A stretch of 64,000 nt of DNA, from NCBI RefSeq assembly GCF_013373865.1, contig NC_050473.1, positions 6,521,710 to 6,585,709 on the forward strand. The letters run 5' to 3'. The notes beneath the pieces are model-generated. The model did no database searches and had not been told where the DNA came from. It saw only the letters and a list, made by a program, of their open reading frames with translations. Both the position numbers and the translations under genes were made by a program. The stretch comes from Monomorium pharaonis. Its lineage: Eukaryota > Arthropoda > Insecta > Hymenoptera > Formicidae. Shown here piece by piece: positions 22,481 through 35,600 of this stretch (the first letter of the stretch is position 1; every line of letters begins with the position of its first letter).

Positions 22481-23518
22481 CATAAAATTTGTCAAAGGAA
22501 GAAAATGCAATACGGTATGCTGAAATGTTGTTAATTTTCTTTCTGACAGTTCGTTGAAAATTTTAATAATCATAATAACTACTGAAAAATATGTAATTTA
22601 TTAATTATAATAAAATAATAGTAAAACGTAATAATTTGAACTGTATTCAATTTTGCGTAATTATATGTCAACGTCGGTATCTCTTGATTTTAAAACTTTA
22701 TAAATTACTTTATGCATTAAATATATGTCACTCGAATTTTAAGAACTTATTACAAATACGTGGGATCTTTTGTTAGCGCCAATTGTAAAAAAAAAAAGGA
22801 ATAATATGTGGGCATGCTATTGGCGACCACGTGTAATTATGCGCGAAGGAAAAAAAACTACGGAAAAACATACCTATACATATGGACGAGAATGCAAAGA
22901 ACGAGGATAAAAAAAGCTGTTATTTGTTGCCATGCGACGCGAGTCGTATAAACTGTTTAGGAAAACTGCAATTACCGACAACTTATCGTTTTAATTACAA
23001 TTACGCATTTGCGAACGTATGGCACGAATGATTTGCTGCACTCAATAATAGCTGCATAAGGTTGAGCGCATAATCCACTGATTCTCGCAGCTGCAACGTC
23101 TGCCTGGACCAAATATTACGCTGATATTACAGGTTTATTCTAAATGAATCGCGCACCAACGCATGTGTTCGGTGCAGCGGTATTCACGATTTCTCGATGA
23201 ATAATATATTATCGCGTAAGTTGTGCGCGATCACACGCGATACGATTAGTTTCCTCCGTGACATATGTTTGTAAGGAAAAATCTTTAAGAGGATCGCATA
23301 ATTAGACGCGATGAAAGATTAATCGTATTAATTATATGGCCTTGGCCAACATTGTAAATATTGCAAAAACTAATGAGACTAAAAAGAGTTCTGTTGAATA
23401 ATATGTGGTATTGCGAAATCGCGTGATACGATAAACGCTTGAATAAAAAAAAGAGTACAATTTTAAACTATTAAAGAGACAAACAAGAAAGAGTTCAATT
23501 AAGATAATTAATTGATAC

Positions 23519-23541
23519 ATATATATATATATATATATATC
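23519..23541. repeat. (AT)n microsatellite
   Basis: About eleven AT units. Confidence 0.9.
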
Positions 23542-25717
23542 TACATAGAACAACTTCCGCGCGTTATATTTCCGTAATTCAAGATTCATAAGCGAAAATA
23601 ACTGATTGCCCGCAGTAAAGGCACATTTTGAAAGGTATTGTACATATTATTCCGACACGCACAAAGTCATTCAAACGTCATTCGGCGCGGCTCTCTAAAT
23701 CGCGCGATCAAATGCATTTCATGAAATTAATTGCAGTTAATTTGTTAATAGGCTTATTCCGATAGATCCCTGAATGAAGCCCTCGATGTTTTAGCGTTAA
23801 GCCATAACAACGCGAATTTGTTGCTGGTTTAGCTCGATCGATGAGGGTTTCGTTATTGTGCACGCGCATCGGCGGCTGCGCTGAATGTGACACACGTATA
23901 TTCGGCAATTAATTGCAGTCGTTCGCTTTCGAATCGCTCGAGCGATTAAAGGAATACCAATTCGCGTAAAATTGCAGCGTGGATGATAATACCATTGATT
24001 TCGATCATTGATTTAATGTGTACTAATTGAAAGTTCTCTCTGCGAGGGAAATTATAATTATTTTATAATTATATAATGAGGGATAATAGAATTATTCTAT
24101 AATTACTTGTAACGTAAACTCTCACACAATTTTCATAACACGTTGCGTGCAAAATGACAATAAATGACGTAATAAAGTACCAGAGCCGGACAAGGCCCAG
24201 CACTAAATAATCCACATTTCAATTTACCACTTAAAAATACGTTTTATTTCTAAAGTATAAAGATGTCATCGAAAAAGAGAGATTAGAGAATTGAAACCGA
24301 ATGCATCTGTTTAGTTAAACAAAACTTTGTAACGAAGTTGGGTGAACTGTTTTTATAAAATGTTTTGCTGTAGTTTATTTAATTATTTATTATTTTATTA
24401 CAGCATATTATAATAACATTTAATTTCCTAATTACAGTAATATTACAATATAAAGTGTCTAAAGACTTGTTTGAAAAATCTGAAAATAATATTGTATTAT
24501 CATCAAACAATTGAAGGACGTTAATGCATGATAAGTATTATAAGCAATGCATGGAGAAAGTTTTAATATTCTAGTTTTAATACTCTAGTAATCAGCATTA
24601 AACGTTTAACGTAATTATTTTGATTATTTCCATATCTATATCCGGTATCTAAAATAAACCATTCTTTCTATGCATACTTTATATGTTTTTATCGCACAAA
24701 TTTGTTTGAATTACCATCTCAAGTCCGTCCAAAATCTTATGATGCTTTGTCAGAGAAGTAAAATGTATATTATTCGATATTTTTATACCGGTGTCAGACA
24801 GCCCGTTCTCTTTGCTGAATTTATAACTGTGATAAATTTATGATTATGACGCAGAAGTCAAACAAGAAGACATGATTTTAGAAAAATGTCATTTCAGTCG
24901 TATTGACAAGAGAATCTTTTATTTTTCGAGAAAATATACGACTACGAAATTAATAGTAGATATATTGCATCTTACAGGATATTTTTCTTTATATAAGACA
25001 GCGGCTTATCGATAATACACGCAAGTGCGTACGCCGCGAGATGATCCTCGAGCTTTTCCAACGTTTAATATCCTGCCGGAAGACGAAATACTTTCTCATT
25101 CTTTACTTTTGTTTCCACAAGGAAAATATACCGCAGCTGTACCGCATACATGATTTCTTTCCCGCATCTCGTTTCCTTTTCTTTGCTCACTCTTTGTTTT
25201 ATCTTGTTGCTTTCCGCGACTCTTCAAGTTCTGTGAAAGAAACCTATACAAAGAAGCTTATCAGAAGCTTTTTTTTTAACCTCTTTGTTCGTTATTATTT
25301 ATGACGTGCAAAGCATATTTAATCACGTTTTTTTTTGTAAGTAGAAATCGCGCGAATTAATCTAATTAATCAAGACTGTCGGCATCACCGTAGAGGCTAA
25401 TCCTAAACCTGTCAGGACTAAGAAAATTATCTTGAAATTTTATCAATGAAGAGAGAGATCGTAGGTTTGCTAAAATATAATTGCAGATTAAAATTGATCG
25501 AAATTCAAAAATCATTGTATATTCTAACTAAACAACAATGAAACTTTGTATGTGTGTGTGTTATGTAAATAAATTGATTTTAAAAGTAAAAATTGTGGCT
25601 AAAAAATGATTTGGATCAGCGAAAAAAGATTAAGGAATGAAATTACTTTTTGAAAGTAATATTGTTTTTAGCTTTTTTCTGTTTAAAAGAACTATTCGTA
25701 ATATCAAAAAATGTTTA

Positions 25718-25948
25718 CTGAGAAAAAAGTTATTAGTTTAATTAAATTCCTCAAGCATTTGTGTATTTTTTAAATTAAAGTTCTGTTTTAAAGGTATTAG
25801 TACTTATACAAAATTTAAATATTTTGTATATTTTGTGGTTTTTTTGTAAATGCATAAATCTTTAAACTGAAGACATTCAATTAAATTAAAAAATTTAGTT
25901 AAAATAAATTAGTTAATTAAGTAGTTAGTTAAAAAACTTTTTTCTTAG
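25718..25948. mobile_element. MITE, CTGAGAAAAA family, copy 1
   Basis: Terminal inverted repeats TACTGAGAAAAAAGTT (25716-25731) and, read from the right, TACTAAGAAAAAAGTT (25935-25950) differ at one base. Each end carries TA, consistent with TA target duplication as in Tc1/mariner-derived MITEs. The interior is AT-rich and non-coding. Confidence 0.6.
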
Positions 25949-26849
25949 TATACAAAAATTTTATAATAAATTAACTCTATTTATTAATCGTCAATAATAT
26001 TTTTTTCAAAATTTGAAAATAATTTTGTCAAATATTATTTACGACATTTATATAAATAGAGACAATTTCATTTTTTGCATTGAATATTTTTTTATGTCTT
26101 GAATAATTTTTAGATCTAATGAAAAAAATTAACGTTTTACGTGTAAGAGATTGCATCCCTTAAAGCCGATTTTTCGCCTCGACTGATACTTTTTAATCGA
26201 TCTATTTACGTAACCTATATGTATAGTGAAGTTTTACAATCAGAATTTGACACGCCATGTCGCAACGATTCCTGGTTCTCTATTAAGTTACTGTCGTAAT
26301 AGATTTTCTGTCAATAATTTGTACACTAATATAAAAATTTTATATTATAAAGCAAACTAAATGAAATATTGATATTCTTGCAAATTGGCAAGTCAACGTT
26401 ACTAAGTAAATCTCTGTCGTAATCTCGTACAGCAAGGTCTTTAATCTTCTTTATATTGCATATTATTTTTTTTTTTTGTTATTGCCAAGCAGAAACTGGA
26501 ACATAGAACGTTCGACACGAAAATAACAAATTGAGACGGATCATCTCTCCTTTATCGATGACTCGTATCCCTTGTAACAGCACTTAGGGCGATAACCCAT
26601 TAGCGATGTTAGGATGGATAGGGTAACGAAAAAGTAAAAGTAATAAAGTGAAAATGTCAAGGTGTGGCACATTTGCAATGTTCGGCATTTTTCCACCTTT
26701 TGCGTGTTTCCTCGTTCGAAGTTTCGCGCACGAGAGAGGCGCGGGAGAAGGACATTTCCAATTATTGTTTCTCTTTCGATCACGAACAGCGGGTAGGCGC
26801 TTCGCGTATACTTTCCTCGCCTCGCTCTTGCATTTCGAAGGTAACGAAC

Positions 26850-26935
26850 ACGAAGTTCATTGTCTGCGACCTTATTCAAGTACGCGGGGTGCAATTTTTC
26901 GCGCCCGCGAATGTAGGCCTCGGCCAGTTAACTGG
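26850..26935 (+). promoter_or_regulatory. Duplicated two-block element, copy 1
   Basis: Two blocks, ACGAAGTTCATTGTCTGCGA-CCTTA and GGCCTCG-GTTAACTGG, lie 40-odd bp apart and recur in the same order and spacing at 28589-28679, about 1.7 kb away. The spacer between blocks is not conserved. This pattern fits either a duplicated regulatory module or fragments of one repeat. Confidence 0.45.
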
Positions 26936-27413
26936 ATCACGACACGCAATTTCTATCCTAGACCTTCGTGAGGCTTGACAAGGCGACGAGGTTCCGTCAC
27001 GTTATCAAGCGAAATCCGCAGGCGTGAACTGATCTTGATTCCTTGCAGACCTGCGATGCAATATTCAAATGCCAATGGCGGCATTTAATTCCGTGAGACA
27101 TGTCACGCGAACCCGTGCAATTTATTATCAGATTTATCTGCAGTCTGCGATAAAAAAAGATTTCCCTTTGCTGTTATTCATTATTTGTTACTTTCCAACG
27201 GTGAGAGAAATAAGTTCTTATCACGATAACGTTTACCTAACCTGTGTAGACGCAGCGGTGTTACACGCTCGTGTATAACTTGCAAGCTTGAAAAAGAAAC
27301 GCCGCAGTTTTTGGATCCCAAACTCTTTTCGTCTTCGTCGAAAGAACTTAACTGAATCCTGTAAAATTTTCTCTGCGACCAAATTTAGATCCAAGTTTCT
27401 TATGAAACACAGA

Positions 27414-27649
27414 GAGAATTTTCTCTTAGAATTTGCCCTTAAAATCTCGCCGTGGGTTTACATGGTATTTCGAAAAATTTTATGTAACCTGCTTTTATTT
27501 ATTAATATCTACCACAATAAAATAATATGGTTAAATTTTTATTAAAATTTTCCTATAAATCCTACTAAAATTGGAATAAAATTCTTCGAAATACCATATT
27601 GGCCCACGACTACTATGCTTTCAAGAGTAAATTCTAAGAAAAAATTCTC
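27414..27649. repeat. Imperfect inverted repeat with ~70-bp arms
   Basis: The left arm 27414-27481 and right arm 27577-27649 are inverted copies with shared blocks GAGAATTTT-TCTTAGAATTT, CGTGGG, TATGGTATTTCGAA and AATTTTAT. The central 95 bp is unrelated. It is probably a fold-back transposable element. If transcribed with the host intron it would form a long imperfect hairpin. Confidence 0.6.
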
Positions 27650-28099
27650 TTTATATAAGAATTTTCTAATATTAAATTTCAGAGAGGGTGGAATAAATTG
27701 ATAAAAAAGAAAAACAAGCCGCATCAAAAGTCTAAAGCATAAGTGAAATAGTATAAGGTGATATAAATGATGAAGTTTTTTTTTATTTTTTGTTTGTACC
27801 ATAAGGAGGTAGTTTCGTCAAATCAGACACATGAGCACTTTATTATTTTCTACTTAACTTCTATGTTCCATGTGTATATCTCACTTTAAACGGTGTATCC
27901 ACAACGTTTTTAATATTAACATTTTTTAAATTTTATCTTTCTGATTACATTGTTTCTTGCTTTTGAATGAAGAAATAGCGATCTTTTATTTTTAATCTTG
28001 GATTTTTTTACTTACCATGAAAACCGTTGCTTATTTAACTGTAATTTTGTATTATACGCAGGTTTGGGTAGTAAAAAAGAGTTTTCTAGTTCTAATATA

Positions 28100-28293
28100 C
28101 TGAGAAAAAAATGTTAATTTAACTAAATTTTCCAACTAAATTAAATTTTGTCTATTCCAATATTTATATATTTCAATTAACTATATAAACACTTGAATTG
28201 AAATTTGTGCATTTAAATTAATTGCATAAATTCTTGAACTGACATTTTAATTTAGTTGAAAAATTTTGTCCTCTCAACAATATTTTCTTCTCA
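28100..28293. mobile_element. MITE, CTGAGAAAAA family, copy 2
   Basis: The left end is TA followed by CTGAGAAAAAAATGTT. The right end read inward is TGAGAAGAAAATATTGTT. Both subterminal regions carry TTCAACTAAATTAAA-type blocks in inverted orientation. Non-coding. Confidence 0.5.
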
Positions 28294-28588
28294 CAAAGTG
28301 TAGAAATTCTTTGAATAAGCAATTTGTTTCTTGCGGATCGCCCTGTATGTGTCTACTGTCCGTCGGACGCCACAAACTCGAGACTGAATTGTACAGAGTA
28401 AAACCGACACGTGGGACGGTCTACCTATAGAACGCGGGATGCAAATGACGGCATATAATCACACGATCCGATCTTGCCGCGATCGACCGCTTTCCCTTCC
28501 GATCACGAGGGGTCACGAAGGACGTGACGCCAATGGCCCATCGCGACGACCGTCGTCGTCTTCGACCAAGTCAGACCCTGAACTGAAA

Positions 28589-28679
28589 ACGAGGTTCATT
28601 GTCTGTGACCTTACTGCGCGTCTACTGTGTGTCACGGGTCTTATTCGTAGAATGCGAAGAGGCCTCGATTGTTAACTGG
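28589..28679 (+). promoter_or_regulatory. Duplicated two-block element, copy 2
   Basis: Partner of 26850-26935: ACGAGGTTCATTGTCTGTGA-CCTTA, then GGCCTCG and GTTAACTGG. It lies in a GC-richer patch (28.4-28.9 kb) that has no supported exon. Confidence 0.45.
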
Positions 28680-29540
28680 CGGCTGGCATGCGATCCGCCT
28701 ACACCTTTCTTTCCCGGTCGAGAGCGCCGAGATTCGAGCCTCGGACGGCGGTCGAGAGCCTTCCGAAAGCCTTGGTCTTGATCGCGTGACGCCACGTAGC
28801 TCCAGCTGGTTCCCCCGGAGTTCTTTGGAAGTCGAAAAATTATATTCCCTTTTAAGCCGTGCCGTTTGCCGACGTGACGAAACGTTTCGCGAGATTAAAT
28901 TAGCTTCGCATTAGCAAAGATCGGCGCACTCGGCAAAATTTGCCCAGCGTCCTCTGCAAATAATATTAATCGCCAAAATTAATTTCCTAATGTTAATTAT
29001 CGATATCTCCCAATATTAATTAACCAGATGTTCGTTAAATCCGAACATAATTTGAACGACCTTTCCTATCGTTACTTGATATATGTGAACGTGATATGCA
29101 AATTTGCATTTCGTTGCATAAAAGATTATTTCGCGGGTGGAAGTTCCGGGCGGACGAAAATGAGGGACTGATGTAAACGGACGGGTTGGAAATCGCGAGA
29201 ATGGTTTTATATTAATCCCATCTCGTCATTAATTTTGAGGTATCGGCCGCGTATAATTATCCACTCTATCAATGCGGTAACGAAGAATAGATACAAATTG
29301 AACGAGCGTACGAAATTATTGGAAGCTTGACGAGGATCGCGCGGTACAAATTATCGGACTGCCGATATTAATTTATAACAGTCGTTACTCTCCTGCGCTT
29401 TATCAATTTATAATCAAATTGGATCGAAATGTCGCTGTTGTTTCCTGCGCTGATAAATATTTCTGACGTTTGTACAGTTGTCGCATCAATTGTAGAAATT
29501 GACATTTCTTGCACGTGTACAGGATTAAATTGATCCTTTT

Positions 29541-29960
29541 CAGAGTTGGAAAGTAACGCGTTATTTAGGACGTCATTATTATTGCAATTACTCTTTTCCC
29601 GTTACTTTGTCGCAGCAACAAATTGACAACGTCATATTTTTTAAATTTAATGACAATGGAAATGGCAACGCAGTCACATTTTTCTTTGTAATGGTAACAA
29701 ATATGACACAATTCAACGAAAATACCAAAACGGGACTATAGTCATTTTCTGTGGTCATTTTCGTGTTAAGCATATCAATCCGCGACATAGACAATTGGAT
29801 GTCGCATAAAAAAATAATTTAAAATTTAATGAAAAAGTAAAGAAAATTGTAATTACTCTGTTAACTTTCTGAGTAACGCTAATGACCTATTTTTTTCCCA
29901 AACGTAACTAGTAACGAGTCGCTAATGAGTTACTCTTTAAAAGCAATTTTCCCAATCGTG
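29541..29960. mobile_element. hAT-like non-autonomous element
   Basis: The left end is CAGAGTTGGAAAGTAACGCG. The right end read inward is CACGATTGGGAAAATTGC, an imperfect inverted repeat. The interior is full of GTAAC/GTTAC motifs typical of some hAT-type MITEs. Flanking octamers ATCCTTTT (29533-29540) and TTCTTTTT (29961-29968) agree at six of eight positions, compatible with a decayed 8-bp target duplication. No transposase reading frame. Confidence 0.45.
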
Positions 29961-30804
29961 TTCTTTTTTCTCATAAAAAAGATTGAAATTGAAATGCTGA
30001 ATATCAATTTAACTGTGCCTGTCGCGAAACGATAAACAGGCGCAGAAGTAAGACCGTATCGATTCTAAATTGGAAACTGTGAATATTACTCTTGGCAATA
30101 TCTGTTTCAAAAGAGAAAACACTTCGGTTGTTGTTCGTGCTTGTCAAACGGGCCGTCTGGCGCACGAAGTTCGATTACGAAGTGGAATAGGTGTGATTGC
30201 GATCAGACGGGAGCGCGAGTCCGGTACGGCGCGGCGCGGCGCGGCGGGGCGGTCCATTAATGGCGGCGAGTGCAGGTCGCAATCTTCGCCCAGGATACAG
30301 CACGTCGTTAAGTGAAAGGAAACCGAGGGGCTGCAATCAGCAACGGGGTACGGATACGCGGTATCGCGAAAAGTCCCCTTTCCCCTCTTACCCCCGTTAA
30401 ATTAAAAGTTCTAGGGACTCGTGGCCTGTGCGCTATACGCATGAGTACCTACATATGTCACATGCCGGGACCGACATATATTCCCCTTCGGCGGGAATGC
30501 CGCGCGCTCGCGTCGAGATATTGAATTCCACGTGCGGACATCCTTTTCGGGGCGAATCGTGCCGATGCTCTATTAATTTCATCGCGGTTTTGTCTCGAAA
30601 TGTCCCCTCCTTTGCCGAGCGTGGTTCGCGTACTGAAGTACCTAAAAATTTAGCTGCAGAAACAGAGAGATACAGTTGATTTCGAAATAATTTTGTTAGA
30701 TCATGAAAATAATCGTAATAGAACGCTCAATCGTGACGTACAATGCTGCGAAAAGCATTTTGACATTCTAGCAATTTGAGTGTCCTATATAATTATCTTG
30801 ATGA

Positions 30805-31020
30805 TCCAACAATTTCCTGCAAAAATGAAACAAGCGTTAAATTTTTAGGAAATAGAGGCTTCTTATTTTTTAAACTGTTTGCTGTGTAAATTTAGTTTTT
30901 TTTTTCAGACATGTAATAGGTGTAAAAAAAACAAAGTTGTAGGCCTTGATTAATATTTCGAGGATTTACTTAAAGGAAACAATAAGAAACTGTGGATTTG
31001 TTTGGTTCTAACTGGAATTT
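30805..31020 (+). repeat. Dispersed repeat, copy 1
   Basis: Resembles 61141-61340 in direct orientation. The clearest shared block is GACATGTAATA followed by ATTAATATTT at matching spacing. Likely an old transposon fragment of unknown class. Confidence 0.4.
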
Positions 31021-32068
31021 TGCATTTTTCTAATTTATTGTATAAATTTCTGATTTTATATTTTACATTTTGTCTTTTTTACAAGATTAATGGTAAAGGT
31101 GAAAAAGGAAATATTATTTAAAGTATAAAGCATAATAATTTGTTCACTTTTTATTTACAAATTCTACAAATTTTTCTTTATACAAATGTGATTTTTCTTC
31201 GGATATTTAACAAAACAAAGCTTGACTAATATTTTGATAATCCATTAAAAAAATGGAAGCCTCTGGGCTTGGTTGATTCTTGCGGAAATGTTATATTTAT
31301 TGTCTATATTTATATTTCCTGTTTGATATTTGCCGGAACAAATTGTTCCCGATGTGATAGAGATTGATTGAGCATTAACCTAGATTTTTTTTGCTAGATT
31401 TGTCTTTGCAGGAAACTCTGAAGTTATTTTCAGATCTGTATCTAACTAATTTTTAGGAAATCGTTCTTTCTGTGTGTAAAATGAAAAGAAAATGTCAAAA
31501 GCATACTTTCTATCAATAGTTTCTTTATTAAGAACTTTACCGAGAGAATACGTATATCTCATTATTTTAATACGAACTTTTTAAAATTTGTAAAATGATG
31601 AATAAAATCGTAAATCGAAATTTGGCTTTTTGTGGAGAACAAACTTTTAATTTTAGTTTTCGAAAAAAAGTGTGTTGCAGAAAGTCTCCGTGCAGAAAAA
31701 AACCCCGCTGATAAATGAATATCTCACAATGGGAGAGACGATCCCATATATCTCATATACATATCCCCATGTAACAGACGTGAACGAAGAGATAATTACT
31801 ATCTACGTGCTTCTTTTCTCCGCCGGCTGATGAACTGCTACCACCTCGTTGAAACCATTTTTCCTTCGGTATCGCTGGAAACGTGGCCTCCGGTGGTTAA
31901 CAGGTGAGCCATCCAGATCAGATTCGGCGACACGACGGTTCGCCTTGCCAAATGGCAGCGGAACGCGTTAACAACCCGCAGGCCACATCTGGCACGTACG
32001 CGTAGGTAGTCAATATGCCCACAGAGACATACATACAGGCATGTGTACATAACATCCGTACATCCACG

Positions 32069-32070
<2 letters not shown>

Positions 32071-32128
<58 letters not shown>

Positions 32129-32130
32129 GA
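32071..32130. repeat. (GA)n microsatellite
   Basis: About thirty GA units with one GGG interruption, directly upstream of the P2 leader. Confidence 0.95.
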
Positions 32131-32149
32131 ACTCCTAACTCGCCGTTAG

Positions 32150-32276
32150 CGAGCCGAGCAGTGGGGTGGCGGAGTGGGTGGTGGTTAGGTGGTGAGCGGT
32201 TGAGTCGGTCGCAAGCGGGTGGTAGCCTACCTCTTCGGTCGGGTAGTAGTAGGTGCGCACCCTACGCGGCTACCAG
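32150..32276 (+). other. 5' UTR exon from P2 (start uncertain)
   Basis: Ends with CCAG before GTGAGTGGGG, a strong donor. It is ATG-free, and the start near 32150 just after the (GA)n tract is an estimate. It would splice to the acceptor before 38408, giving a 5-nt untranslated lead to ATG 38413. Confidence 0.4.
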
Positions 32277-32469
32277 GTGAGTGGGGCAGAGGCCAACCCC
32301 CGACACTCGACGCGGAACGCGAAAAACTACTTGTGCGTGTGTCGATCCTGGCCGTCGCGTCGTCTCCCGTCGTCGTCGCTCCGACAGTTTATCCTGATCC
32401 TCATTGTCGTTGACGACGCCGCGCGACTCGATCCTTGTGAGAGAGAGAGAGTGGCACCTCCTCCGTTTC

Positions 32470-32687
32470 TCTCAGTTGTGTACACTCTCTGTCACCCTCC
32501 GTCCCCCCTATCTCTCTCTCTCTCTCTCTTTCTCTCTTTCTATTTCCGTCTTTCTCGCCGGGTCACCCGGAACGGTCTCTCAGTGTCCCGCCCGAAGGCG
32601 ACATTCCAGATCGATTGCAAGTGATCTAGTTGGTTGTGGCCGGGCATAGATCGTCGTGTAGAGTGTAAAGCGTCGACGTCGGCGACG
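32470..32687 (+). other. Alternative 5' UTR exon from P2
   Basis: ATG-free stretch from an initiator-like CAGTTGTG to the donor GTGAGA at 32688. It may be an alternative first exon or part of a longer leader. Confidence 0.3.
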
Positions 32688-32690
32688 GTG

Positions 32691-35600
32691 AGAAAAGAAG
32701 AGAGGGTGCGTTTGCTCGTTCATCCGTTCGTTCGAGTTGATCGCGAACTCAAAATAGTTCCAGGGCGATAATAATCCCGGTTTCTCTCCTGATGATACCC
32801 GTATGACACTCAGGTGATCCTTGATTTTATTCTTTGAAAAAAAAAAAACAAGTTCAGAAACACATCGCTGAACGAAGGAATGCCTCGAGCGAGTCGAACG
32901 TCTTGGGAGGAAAGAATGTAAACTGGAATGCAAAATGATGTAAGTCTTCTCGGGGAGAACTTTTTACGGACTGAAAAAAATATTTTTTTTTTAGTTTCTT
33001 TTTTTTTATATCTCTATGTACGATAATATAGAAGAGATACAATTAATAAACTCTCTATTAACGCGTTTACGTTACGTTAGAAAGTACAAAAAGTATTAAT
33101 AATATTTTAAAGATACAAAAATAAATAATGAACAAGCATAGGAAAATTTTTAAGTAAAAGAAATACAAAAATATAAAATATATAAAATATTTTGGTTATC
33201 ATTTTGCACTTTCAGTGTATATTTGTTCGTAAAAGGGCACTCACACATGTAACGTCCTACGTTATATATCAATCGATTTTTACATTATTGTTAATGGCTC
33301 TCGCAGAGTGATAATTATGTTAAATAGACGAATTCTAAATTAATGCCTTTTTGCGACAATTTTCTTTCTCATCAGGATTATCGACACGTTCTCACGATAG
33401 ATTTTAATATCGAGTGTATTATAATATCGCTTTTACATCAAAATCTGATAGAGTGATTTTAGATAAGACAGGACAATTTTTCTACGCGAACATGGTAGTG
33501 AAATTTCTTGAACGATATGACAGAAATATAATATATAGCATGAACTTTGTTACTTTTGTATTTTTTTTTCTGTAAACAGTTATCCTGGAAATCTAAGTTA
33601 CATACCCTTAACTATTACCGAGAAAATCACGCGACAAAAGTCTTGTAAGTTTCGTCCATTCTTGAGTATTTTTGAAAGATCAATTGCCTAAATTGAAATG
33701 CGGTCCAAGTAGATTGTCAAACCGAATTCTTGGAAGATCACGTGACGTCGATAGCAGAAAAGGCAACGGCTTCATCGATCCATTCCCATTCCGAGCCTAT
33801 CCGGGTGTAACTAGGCCGTCTTTCCAGGATCCTCGATGGACGATCCACTGTAGATCCTGAAGAGCAGTTTTGGAAGTTGTCTCGAGTATCGCCAGATGAG
33901 CCCGGGAACTTCTTTACGAGCTAGATCGTTCGTTCGTGGCAGGAAGACGATCTAAAATGCTGGGGCGACAGTTTTTTAGGGAATGCAAAAAAGTTCCTTA
34001 ATTTTTTTTTATATTTTCAAAGGAACATTATTTAAGGTATCAACTAATCATTGGATAAACGTAAAATGTTTAAAAGTGCGAGACAGTGGAGATAATTTTA
34101 GGAGACAGGATAAAAAGGAACATTTGCAATTAATGTCACGATAAAAATGGATAAAATAATCTGGCAAAATATAACGCGGATTACGCTAATCTTATTTTAT
34201 GCTGTCGCGAATGAAATATACGTCGCAAGAGAGAGAGAGAGAGAGAGAGAGATGTAACGCGGTATTAATAAATAAAAACAATTAGCTTTGTACGCGTCTC
34301 AAATGATACTAGTATAAAAATTTTTAAGCTGATTATCTTGACAAAATACGATAATGATAAAAAATGAACGTTGTATATGAACTTTGTAGTCATAAGTAAT
34401 AACGAGAGCATCTAAGTTAGATGGAACAGTCGTAAAGTTTTCATGATATGGGACTGATAAACAATTGATACTCTAAGACTGGGGGATATTTCTATTTGGG
34501 GAGAAGATAAATTAAAAATTAAATTTTTAAATAGAAACAATGCGCGTGCCGCGGCAGGAAAGAAAAACAGTTTAAACGAAAATATAATCTATAGAGTTAT
34601 TTGAATCTCCAGTAGTAGAGAGTACGACGAGCGACACTGAAAGAGAGATCGATTATACCCATACGAAAATAGAAGGAATGCGCAATAGCTCACGTTTTGT
34701 GTTAATTAATCAAGAATCGTTCGTTTGTACCAACGATTCACACCTTCACAAATGCTAAACGCTCGTAACGAATGTAGCACAACGCGACGTACTGGGGCGA
34801 CTTGTTGCATGTGCGAAATGTGTTAATTTATTAATTTTCCACGAATTCCGCCGGCGTGCCTCCGTTTCTTTGTTTTGGAGCGTTGCCCTCGATTGTCACC
34901 GCGTTCGTACTTTCCGGCATTACCGCCAAGGATATTATCTTGTTGCACAGTTTTTTTTTCTTTTTGCTATTATTATAATTTTTTCTTACTGCTCTAATCC
35001 CAATCGGAGCACAACAGGTCACGATGACGTTGAAATGACGTCGAAACGAATCGATTGGATCGAGGTGCTCGAAAAATAACTTTTAATTATCACTTTGGAG
35101 TCATTTTAACGTCCTGATGACTTTTTGTTCTGCTTGGGATCAGCATCGGTCGTTTCTGTTACGATATCAAGTCGCGTGCGTGTCTCGCGAAACGTTTATT
35201 ATTACGTTATGTTAATGGGACCGTGTAAAATTTTCTGCAAACAACGACGAGACACATTTCCTCGGGGATCATAATTCACACAGTGACGGCAAAACGGTCC
35301 TGCTTTCGGTCTTTCCGAACTCGCGAATCGTTTTATCCGCCATTTATCATCCGGGAGGGAGGTGCCGCTGTCAATTTTCAGTATCAGCCACAAGACTTTT
35401 TCGATTTGTTCGTCGTGCAACGTTTTTCCCTTCGACCTCGTTCGGAAATCGAGAGGAAGAGACAGAGAAAGAGAGAAAAGAGGGAGAAATATAGAAGGCA
35501 CATATGTAAAAGATCGTTTATACGCAATCTTAATGCGCAATCACATGCGGGATCGATGCTCCGCGTAAATGAACGTGACGTGTAACGATCGGCGGAACCG

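Larger units (their letters stand above)
21377..32044 (+). other. Intron 2, proximal part
   Basis: AT-rich intron sequence. Named items are a GC-richer island (22195-22480), (AT)n (23519-23541), MITE-like elements (25718-25948, 28100-28293, 29541-29960), an inverted repeat (27414-27649), a duplicated block (26850-26935 and 28589-28679) and a dispersed repeat (30805-31020). A GC-rich patch at 30195-30300 with a GCGGC-repeat core has no exon I can support. I see nothing in 22.5-25.0 kb or 31.0-32.0 kb. Confidence 0.4.
32045..32690 (+). promoter_or_regulatory. Promoter P2 island with two 5' UTR-type donors
   Basis: This GC-rich block contains not a single plus-strand ATG from about 32045 to beyond 32687, some 640 bp where about ten would be expected by chance. 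That fits plus-strand leader sequence. Two good donors lie inside: CTACCAG before GTGAGTGG (exon end 32276) and GCGACG before GTGAGA (exon end 32687). A CAGTTGTG initiator-like match sits near 32475. It also holds (GA)n at 32071-32130 and (CT)n at 32511-32529. The first downstream coding exon with a matching acceptor is at 38408. Confidence 0.5.

Noticed and set aside
23085..23133. Possible exon after TCTCGCAG reading LQRLPGPNITLILQ
   Set aside because: The donor after CAG is GTTTAT, too weak, and there is no partner exon in phase.
27049..27092. Possible 44-nt exon with acceptor CCTTGCAG and donor GTGAGA, phase 0 to 2
   Set aside because: The phases would fit between exons 21376 and 58734, but the donor is weak, the peptide is short and such matches are expected by chance in a 24-kb intron. 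Worth checking for junction reads.
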